NCBI RefSeq assembly: GCF_964340395.1
Contig: NC_135557.1
Coordinates: forward strand, 16,597,367 to 16,657,366
Direction: 5' to 3'
From: Glandiceps talaboti
Lineage: Eukaryota; Hemichordata; Enteropneusta; Spengelidae
Length of the DNA: 60,000 nt
Part shown: one piece after another, positions 51,490 through 60,000 of the stretch
Position numbering within the stretch: the stretch's first letter is position 1
Layout of the letters: the number at the start of each line of letters is the position of its first letter
Position numbers and translations under genes: made by a program
The notes under the pieces: model-generated
Databases searched by the model: none
Seen by the model: the letters and a program-made list of their open reading frames with translations, nothing else
Told to the model about the DNA's origin: nothing

Positions 51490-51522
51490 AAAACGTTTCA
51501 ATATGACGCCCTCAGGGTGAAA
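51490..51522 (-). other. CTGAGGG...GAAACG motif
   Basis: Minus strand reads ACCCTGAGGGCGTCATATTG then AAACG. CTGAGGG is one base from CUGANGA and is followed by GAAACG, as in the motifs near the PLE. No stem pairing shown. Confidence 0.25.
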
Positions 51523-52547
51523 CCAATCTGAAATAAAGAACAACTGATGCTTAACTCCTGCACTGATATGAAATTGCTTAGATGTACAGCTGTGTAAACA
51601 ATTTGATAAAATAGTTAAGCAAAGTATTGATAGATATTATTTTTCCAAATACATCTACGCTTGTTAAGAAAATAATATATCTACATATCTTTAAGATAAC
51701 GTTTTGAAATATATTACCAGTATATCTGAATAATGCAATTTCTGGAATGAATTAATTACATCTGTCATAACAAGATGTAATAATAGTTATAAAAGCTTGC
51801 AAACATATCACTGAATAAGATCAGATATATGACTTTTTCTCTCGAACAAAAAGTACGAACGTTCACCTACCAACGCTATAAAACAAGTGAAACTATGCCT
51901 TGTGTGCGTTTGTGTAGAAGACCACGTTTTATTAGGAATCATTCACTCACAGCTTTAAGTAGTCGATATGTTATCAAACATTTGTCATTTGCAGTGATGT
52001 TTCAAAAGAAATAAAATACTATCTCCGACCTTAAGTATGTATAAGTTATATAGAACTGCTATTGATACCTGTGGTATCGTACACTGAGTATTTGTCCGCT
52101 AATTGCTACATATATGTAACTTACGTCGCCATATTTGGTAAATATCTTTAAGGATATTACTCTTCTGTTCTCATCTATTTTGTTCATTGTGCAAACTATT
52201 GTGAAATGAAACGAGAAAAGAAAACTTTACACAGTAATGATTTATTATTTTGTTACGCTTGATTACGTTACCAGTGAAAACAGACACAACTCACCACTCG
52301 TTGTCATGGAAACCGTCTGAAAATTGATCATATGTAGCATATGCTTATGTAATTCGATATCTATGAGATCCGATTACCATGGTTCGACAAAGATACATTT
52401 AGATAGAAATAGACATACATCAAACTATGTATCGACAGACTTGATAACATACTACTCTGCCTGTGTACAGAACTAGTAAATCTACATTGCAATATATCAA
52501 TGCTTACAACGACTTTATATAACAGTGAAGATATGAAACATGTATTC
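51523..52547. other. No recognisable feature
   Basis: AT-rich spacer. Confidence 0.5.
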
Positions 52548-52571
52548 ATGTATGTATGTATGTATGTATGT
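52548..52571. repeat. Short (ATGT)n microsatellite
   Basis: Six units. Confidence 0.9.
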
Positions 52572-52839
52572 CACGGCTTTCATGAATGTGCTTGTTGCAA
52601 TGTCTCCAGAGATTATTTAAATATTTCATGAGACAGATGAGTTACTCACTGGTGATGAAATATGTTGTCAGAGAGTTAGATATATATGAGTAAATCCTGT
52701 TGTGTGTACGTTTCTGATATAGTTCGTGTTAGTTGTCAGTGTTTTCTTTAAACAAAACATAACATAACTAGGGATGTCATACGGAGTCCCCTCGTGTGGC
52801 ATAACCACAATGGGACATTGTGCACATTCAAAAATATAT

Positions 52840-52842
52840 GTC

Positions 52843-52897
<55 letters not shown>

Positions 52898-53013
52898 GCC
52901 TGCCTGCCTGCCTGCCTGCCCGCCCGCCTGCCTGCCTTTCTGCCTGCCTTTCTGCCTTTCTGTCTGCCTGTCTGTCTGCCTGCCTGCCGGTCTGTCTGTC
53001 TGTCTGTCTGTCA
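52840..53013. repeat. (CTGT)n-(CTGC)n-(CCGC) compound microsatellite
   Basis: CTGT, then CTGC with CCGC, CTTT variants, back to CTGT, register kept. Confidence 0.96.
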
Positions 53014-53899
53014 TATAACTATCCTTGAAACTTGGGTCAAACATCACCACTCCCTTAGTAATAATTTAACTTAAAGCCTTTTTGTGAAATGACCAATAGC
53101 CCAATAAGTTCAGGCAAGTTCTACTTACGGAACTCAGCAATTGTATGGAATCTCATCTGAAGATTCTTTAATAACACATTCAAGTTATCAAGAGTCGACC
53201 TTTTAAACGCAGTATTAAATTGACTATGAATTAAAGATCAAACGTCGGAAATTGAAACTATTGTCGTGTATCATACATATAATAATATAAGCCTGGAATG
53301 TCTGAGAGTTTTCCCAGTTTTCAAGAAACATTAATATTTTGATCATGTATTACTCTATTGAAGCACAAGGATTAAATTTGTATAGAATGTCCCATTAAAA
53401 CCATCAATATGTAAATAGATCAGCAATAGCATAACACGTATAGATATCAAAAACAACTGAACACAGGGATAAAGAAGGTAGCGTTTGACGAACACAATTA
53501 AAAAATTGAACTTTTTGTACGGAAATTTAATAATCAAATTTTAATGTTTGAAATCCATGTCTTTTGACGAATAAAAAACAACGAAGATGCATTGTGATGA
53601 TGGTAATGTTCAAAAATGATATTTGCCGTATATTCATTGTCACGAAGGCCACATCTTTCTTTTGAATTGTTTAACTATGGATCTTGTAAAAGTCGTGAAC
53701 AATTCAATTGCACAGGGTTGGGCTTATTTTTGTAATAGCCCATATTACTTCCAAAACGGTTTCCTTAGAATGTACACTGATTTTTTTACTATAATTCTGC
53801 CTGTAATAGAGATGAATACCCATACATACATACATACATAGTAGGGACAGCCACTTCATTACGGACATGGTTTGTAATTGCAACCCATCCTTTCTCATT
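53014..53899. other. No gene recognised; short (CATA)n at 53821-53841
   Basis: Spacer. The 72-codon frame at 53623-53841 ends in the microsatellite and has no support. Confidence 0.5.
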
Positions 53900-54045
53900 A
53901 ATCAAATAAGAGCTGTCGTTCAGTTTGACTCGACCGAACAACGCAGCTTTTCCCGTGTAATCCGGTTTCCTCCTGTATTAAAACCGAACCTTCCTCTTGT
54001 TATTGGGCAATGCCTGTTGGGCTGTTTATAAATAATTAAATCAGA
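53900..54045 (+). mobile_element. SINE family 3, 3' part only
   Basis: GTCGTTCAGTTTGACTCGAC, CCGAACAACGCAGCTTTTCC and CCGGTTTCCTCCTGTATTAA match the body of 39207-39450, as do TTGGGCAATG and TATAAATAA at the end. The tRNA-like head is absent or decayed, so this is a 5'-truncated or old copy. Confidence 0.75.
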
Positions 54046-55355
54046 AAAAATCTCAAGTTTCCAATATTTTTTGGTATTTGGAATTTGGCCAGTCTTGATG
54101 TAGAATTAGCTTTCTTGAAGTTAAGTGATTATCCTTAGTTGTAAAGAGTCAAGCGGTGATTAATGCAACATCTGCAATCAATCAAATTGATTGCTCCATT
54201 AGAAACAATTCAACCAAAACTCTCTAATGTTTTTCTATCGCTTGTCATAGTACGGATGGGTACTTATATGCACACAGGTAATGAACCTTTACCCTTATTT
54301 AGTTCAAGCAAATCCATTATTACTTCAAATATCATAGGTCACAGTATAATTGTTATTGCTGTTGTATGCAAAGTTCAAAATTGTGTTAACTTGAACCATT
54401 TTAGAGCCATATGATCGACGAATCCACTTTACAGAAATTTTGCACCAACAAGTGTATTTGTGTCATATAAAAAGGGACAAACTTTCATATTTTAAGTTGG
54501 GGTAATTCAAGCTACTTTGACCTTCATGCAAATTGCACAACGAGGCACTTTCTTCCTTAAAAACTAAATTACAAAGAAAAAAAAGGTCAAAAGCAATTTG
54601 AAGGGTTTGCCCAACATTTGATTGTGAAGCACAACTCAACCATAAATTTTGAAGTTATGTTTGACGAGCCTGCGATATGTATCCAACCCAACCCATCCCA
54701 AAAGCTTGAAGATAATTAACTGTAAATCATAACCTTCATATTCGTCTACCTTATTTGTATTCGGACACCGTCGCATACACTGTATGTAAACGTCCATTGT
54801 ATTTCATGACAGTTCACTTATTTTCACAGAAAATTCCGTACTGAAACCATTAACGATCTGTATGCAATGTGATTGTGTGTTCTTGTAATCGTTGTCGACA
54901 TCTTTTATGTGTTATACCTTTACATTCACACTATAAGAATAAGTACTTCATTCAAATTTTAGGTATGACAAAATATGAATAAAGGATATGCGACAGGATT
55001 ATGTCAAGGATTTTATATTGTGTTATAGACATGCCTGTTTCCATTAGCAGATTCTGATTGTAGGAATTAAAAAAGACAAAGACCGTAAAAGGGTAACATA
55101 TGTTTGCGGATTATAAGGTTAAAGGAGTAATGGTATTTGTCATTTTCACTTTATGATCGTCTAGATACCTGGCCATTCTCTGTTTATCGTTCGATAGTTG
55201 CCGTACACATTGATTATGAAAAGGTTCGACGGATGACGAATTGTATGAAGTTCCAGTCCTTCTTTATATGCTTGCATTCAAATAGGTAACTTGCAATCCA
55301 GACTGAGCATGCTCAGACACAAAGGACTAAGGGATTATCTGTGGTTATCATAATT
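54046..55355. other. No recognisable feature
   Basis: An 83-codon frame at 54163-54414 is not supported. Confidence 0.5.
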
Positions 55356-55528
55356 TACCTAATCTGGAGCTACCGATAAAAAACCTCCCACAATGGTCAG
55401 GGTGATTATGAATTGATAATTTGTGGTTGCAAACAATTTAAGGTAATGTTGACAATACCAATTCATTAGTATTGATTATCACATTTCCCATGATGCAACA
55501 TTCAATATGGCGGGTTTGCAAGTTTCCA
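55356..55528 (-). repeat. Dispersed repeat R1, copy 2 (inverted)
   Basis: Reverse-complement match to 45781-45952 through TACCTAATCTGGAGCTACC, AACCTCCCACAAT, TCCCATGATGCAACATTCAA and GGCGGGTTTGCAAGTTTCC. Confidence 0.8.
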
Positions 55529-55685
55529 ATTGGGGCATCGTTTTTGTCTTCAGGGGGATGAAACACTACACGAAAAGTCTAATTTACTAACCTTTACCCA
55601 ACGTTTACCCTACTTGTGACCCACCTAACCACCATCTCTGTCTTGAGGTAGTACTAGATGCAGTACGACTTTTGATTGTCTGCAG

Positions 55686-55710
55686 CCCCCCCCCCCCCGG
55701 GGGGGGGGGG
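55686..55710. repeat. C13G12 palindrome
   Basis: Thirteen C followed directly by twelve G. Confidence 0.9.
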
Positions 55711-58642
55711 AGATATCACCGTGGGTAAATTAAGTCAAAAGTGGAATTCATCTCATATTCACCACATTTACACATCCTCTGTTCAAGCTTTACCCTAGGT
55801 GGAAAGCCGTGGTCAAAGATGACTTTTCCTAAAGTGAAATTCTCAACACAATGAGGATAAACAAATATTATTACAAACTGAAATGATTGAATGGCACTAA
55901 ACAGTAATACTAGTATATAATTTCAGTACAATATTTGTCCATTTTTGCTATCAAAGTGTCTACCTAATGCATAATTCTAAAAAGCATATAATTACGAACA
56001 ATGACCAAAAATAGGGAAATTGTAACGACGTATACTAACGTATTCTACTATTTAAAAAAAAAATAGCTGCTACAAAAAACAAACTTGGCTTATCCGTTAG
56101 CTAAGCGATATTTCAATATTCTGCGGGAATATGAAGCAACTGTTGGACAAGATTGTGTAAGCCTTGCTATCGGCCAGATATACGTTTTATCAAATTCAAC
56201 AGCATGGCTAAGAAGTAGAGCGAATCGTGACAGGGATTTAAAATCCTGATATATGCATACTTTGTATTACCAGATGATCATTGTACAATTTCCAATCTCA
56301 AGCAAAATTGAACTCGGCCTCGAAATCCACTGATGCACAGTTATTCCTGCAAACGTATATATTTCACATCAATATTGCTAAGCAAGAAGATATTCAACAT
56401 AATGTTGAAAAATGAAATCTGTAATCTATGCCTGGGGCAAAGGTAGGGCATTGTCATCGATATGATGGTTAAATTTTGGAGCTTTGTGAGATTATAAAGA
56501 CTAATATAAAATAATAATCACCTTACAAATGTATCACGTTCCAGGAATAAAAAATCTTCTCTCCCTTAACTGAATATTGTTTGTGCGACCCAACAGTATA
56601 TTCATTGAAACATAATGAAGTATCAATTATTAGAAATAAAACATTATTGTACATATTGCATATAGGGCGATTCCATCCACAGATAGTACAGTAGCAGGCT
56701 GAAATAACGATCGTGTTGGGGTGCTGATTTTAGGGTGCGGACTCAAAAATCAATTTCATTGGATTTATGTCGTAATATGTATGGTGATACACACATATGA
56801 ATGGTTACGTTATATAATATTACAAGTATATCATTATAACTAACAAAAACGTTTTTTTTTTTTTCTGACACGTTCAAGTTGCATCTATATAGTTAGGTGC
56901 AAACTAGTTTTTGTTTCCTGTAAGGTTATACATATACTTCAAACACAGAGCAACGTAGCAGATATATTTCTCCGGATATGTGTATCTTTGGATATATGTT
57001 TTCCATCGTTAACAAGCACATTAGAAGTCTCCTACTCACCAATGTGTGAGACTCCGTGCCTACTTCGTCACGGTTATGCATATGACTTCATGTACTCAGC
57101 ATTACACTGTTTGAAATACTGAACAACTGCCTTAACCCAAAGCTTATTTTTTTTCAATAAAGGTTCAGATTTGTTAATCGGCAATAGTTATGTAAAACTC
57201 TGTCAAAGTAACAATTTGAATTCGTAAGCCTGTCTCATGAAATATTTCAAATGACATATTTTCTTGAAACAAGTGAATAATATCAGATGTGAACTTTCCA
57301 TTTTATGCCAAACATAAATTGGAACATATCATTCAATTGAACACAACGTAGAACAGACCACCTGTTAGCCTCTTATTGAGCCGAGTTTCTGTAAGTGTAC
57401 TTTTACCCACTTTGAAAAAATAAGAAGAATGCATTTGTCAACGATAAAATGTATACAAGTCAAAGTACTGCTCTCAAGAGGTCAGAAAAAATTAATTGCA
57501 AGTCACTGCTGGTACCATATGACTGTGGCCATTTTAAACGATTTATGATTTTAAACACATATGCCCTTTCACCCCAGGTGTTTCAATTAAACTTTCGCTG
57601 TAAATTGAAACATGTAGTGATTGCCTCAACTGAAAGTTACATTTATGTAGGTAGATAGATAGGAGAAATTATACAATAGTCCTGTAAGAAAAATCTCAAA
57701 CTGAAAAATGGAGAACTCTATATTAAGTTGTTTTTGTAAGATATAAAGAGAGTGAATATATATATTTTTAAAAATACTCTCCATAAATAAAGAAGACTGT
57801 AAAATGGAGGACAAAGACCTTGTTTCAAAAGTACTGTATAAAAGGAGGTCATTTTAAATATGTTTTTGACACGAAATATTCGCAGATTAAGAAGAATGTA
57901 AAGTACATAACACCGCATGAAGTGTTTGGAGAAGATACAAAAAAGAACAAAGGTTTTCACAAAACACAACATAATTTAAAGGGAGGTTAAAGACGGGCGA
58001 AGTTTGAAATAAAATGCAAATGGAGAATATTGTAAAGGGGAGAACGCTACATGAATTTCTTGTAGAAGGATATATAGACAAGAACAAATATGAAAATAAG
58101 TATTATTGAATACAGATGACTATAAAAGGAAGTATATAAACACAAACAAAATATTCACAAACAGAGAAAACTGTGAAATGATGAACGTCGCATTAAGTTC
58201 CTGTAAGGGATATATATACGATGACGCTACCAAATCAATACGCAGTATATCAGAAGACTGTTCACTCCTGCAACTGTCGTTTGATTGATTTTGTAAACTA
58301 AGATGGACAAATTGAAAATTGATTTGCCTCTGAGCACAATCGCTATCTCCGCTAATTCTCCCCAATACAAATATAAAATGCCTGGAGACTTGAAATGATA
58401 AATCCTGGGATTTGAACATATATGGACATCTCTATCGTACAGTTAACAATATATTTTGTATTATAAGATGTGCGCCTCCGTGAATAATTTGCATAACAAT
58501 AACGCTGCTTTCAAGACAGCTGATCTTGGCCTCAACGTGAACGTCGTGCAGCGACTGGATTTATTTTATCTGCTTGTCGTTACTAGGGATAATCTGTACA
58601 TTGATCGGCTCATTAAAAGTGCACAGTGATGAATAAACAACC
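55711..58642. other. Long stretch with no recognised gene
   Basis: Frames up to 99 codons (58120-58419 minus) lack support. AT-rich, no tandem structure. Confidence 0.5.
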
Positions 58643-58885
58643 TGTTTGACTCAAGGTATAAACTTGAAGTGGTTTATTGAATACAGCGTGCTTCGTTGAT
58701 ATTTACAATGTATTTATATCACTGGAAGTTACGTCAGTAGATTTTCGGGTTTGAGGATTTCCCTCTCGGATTGATGACTGATACTCTAGGACAGGATCCC
58801 AGACAAAATTTCTATTTAGATTAATGGTAAGTCGGCCAGTGTAAGCTCTTTCACTTGCTTCATTTTTATGACAGGACAGGACAGC
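58643..58885 (-). other. Possible terminal region of a retroelement
   Basis: On the minus strand it runs from TGTCCTGTCCTGTC to CTTGAGTCAAACA, with AATAAA at about 58673-58678 roughly 30 bases before the end. TG...CA ends plus a poly-A signal near the end are what a long terminal repeat looks like, but no second copy or target duplication was found. It follows directly after the open frame at 58886-59095. Confidence 0.25.
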
Positions 58886-59095
58886 TCACCACTCCAGCCG
58901 CGCCGAGGCTGGGACCGATCTCGTGCATGCCTTGACCTTAGTACATGTAGTAGGCGATGATTTGAACAAGTACGCGATGACTTGGTTGCTTTCGAAATTT
59001 CCTTCATAATTTCTCATAAAATATTGTCTCATTGAGAGAAAATCCTCCTCTGACAATTCGAAGAGTTCACTATCAGTATCACCGAAGACTGCAAC
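58886..59095 (-). CDS. Candidate exon or element gene remnant, unrecognised
   Basis: A minus-strand frame of 69 codons between stops, missed by ATG-based calls. It reads VAVFGDTDSELFELSEEDFL then SMRQYFMRNYEGNFESNQVI, then AYLFKSSPTTCTKVKACTR and SVPASARLEW before TGA. The first 20 residues are acidic; the rest is basic and protein-like. A first in-frame ATG is at 59032. CTGGAGTG|GTGAGC at the 3' end is a good splice donor, and TTGAGTTGCAG lies near the 5' end as a weak acceptor. The region is locally CpG-rich. I do not recognise a family. It may be an exon, the end of an element gene, or chance. Confidence 0.3.
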   Translation of the reverse strand, partial: VAVFGDTDSELFELSEEDFLSMRQYFMRNYEGNFESNQVIAYLFKSSPTTCTKVKACTRSVPASARLEW

Positions 59096-59098
59096 TCA

Positions 59099-59724
59099 AC
59101 GCTCGTAGACGAACAAAATTTGGACGCGTGCCAACCGTGCCTTATCGTTCGTTTTAGACGTGCTAGTTCGATGTCTAGACCAATCAGATCTCTCGATTTG
59201 CGCCATCAATATACTGGTATAATATAATTCATAATATTATGTTTGCTCTGCTCGTATCTGACTGTCCTTATTTCCTTATGGTTGTACATTTGTCTCCGTT
59301 ACTGGCACTGTCTGCATTCATCACTATCCACCGTTTTGTATTTATTTGCAATGCATTGTAGTTTGTCTCTGCACAACATCCCCATCCTGCGTATTAGAAT
59401 ACTGTCCTCAGTCCTGCAAATTACAAGTTAAAAGCTGATGATTCGGGAATAATCATTCTCCAAGAATACTTACATAGTTAATTTCAAATGAGAAATGTTT
59501 GCATCCGTGTTGTTCTTATCAATGCACCCCATGAGCACAATGAAGTCTTGTCGAGTGTAATGTTGTTCATTTTAAAACTGTATTGAGGTAATGGTTAATA
59601 ATCACGTGGAGGGACCAGACGTCTTGTTACCTCTGATAGAACGATTTGTCATGTCCTTCATTATAATACTGTTTGTGTCTGTAAGGGTACGTTTTTTATT
59701 CATACATTAGGGAAAATAAAGTAA
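59099..59724. other. No gene recognised
   Basis: Holds a third CCAATCAGA motif (about 59182), otherwise nothing notable. Confidence 0.5.
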
Positions 59725-59895
59725 TACAATACAATATAATACAATACAATACAATACAATACAATACAATACAATACAATACAATGCAATGCGATGCGAT
59801 GCGATGCGATGCGATGCGATGCGATGCGATGCGATACGATACGATACGATACGATACGATACGATACGATACAATACAATACAATACAATACAAT
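59725..59895. repeat. Patterned pentanucleotide array
   Basis: ACAAT units, one GCAAT, nine GCGAT, seven ACGAT, then five ACAAT, all in one 5-bp register. Spurious minus frames with V-S-Y-R-I type repeats come from it. Confidence 0.97.
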
Positions 59896-59896
59896 T

Positions 59897-59937
59897 CAAC
59901 AGTGCTCGATGCAATATTAGTAGCAGAGCATTATATA
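59897..59937 (-). repeat. Recurring microsatellite-linked module, copy c
   Basis: CAACAGTGCTCGATGCAATA then TTAGTAGCAGAGCATTATA. It begins one base after the pentanucleotide array ends. Confidence 0.7.
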
Positions 59938-60000
59938 ATTAATTCAAAAGAATAATAATGGTATAAATCGTTACACAGAGTTTCACGCTTCCTCAACAAT

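Overview
The window is eukaryotic nuclear DNA, most likely from a marine invertebrate. It is AT-rich, its one clear gene is split by GT-AG introns, and it carries tRNA-derived SINEs, TTAA-flanked foldback elements, Penelope-like retroelement (PLE) remnants and a very high load of microsatellites. The mix would suit a hemichordate, echinoderm, cephalochordate or similar lineage, but nothing seen here fixes the species.

1-6.9 kb: the last seven exons of an ABCG (White-type) half-transporter on the + strand. They join in phase into 214 residues covering transmembrane helices of the second half of the membrane domain, the last large extracellular loop and the C-terminus. The ATP-binding domain lies upstream, outside the window. 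Most introns carry repeats: a SINE, two foldback elements (MITE-A, MITE-B), an AT-rich tandem array with duplicated ends, an antisense broken reading frame, and several microsatellites.

7-16 kb: a 54-bp minisatellite just past the transporter stop, a triplet-repeat mosaic, a copy of MITE-C, large (GA)n/(CAGA)n/(GTAT)n/(CTGT)n arrays and short foldbacks. No gene was recognised.

16-19.7 kb: an inverted pair of hairpins with a GAAACG-type core, then the 3' half of a PLE (intact thumb and GIY-YIG endonuclease frame, cut at the reverse transcriptase YxDD position by a (TA)n tract), then a short module that recurs beside microsatellites at four places, then a minisatellite with higher-order structure.

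19.7-60 kb: no confident gene. It holds further microsatellites, a second short PLE fragment, a 140-nt near-perfect hairpin, second copies of MITE-A, MITE-C and a V-domain-like SINE, an inverted pair of another dispersed repeat, a C13G12 palindrome, a possible exon or element remnant at 58.9-59.1 kb, and a patterned pentanucleotide array at the end. Most long open frames here are microsatellites translated in several frames and were left out.
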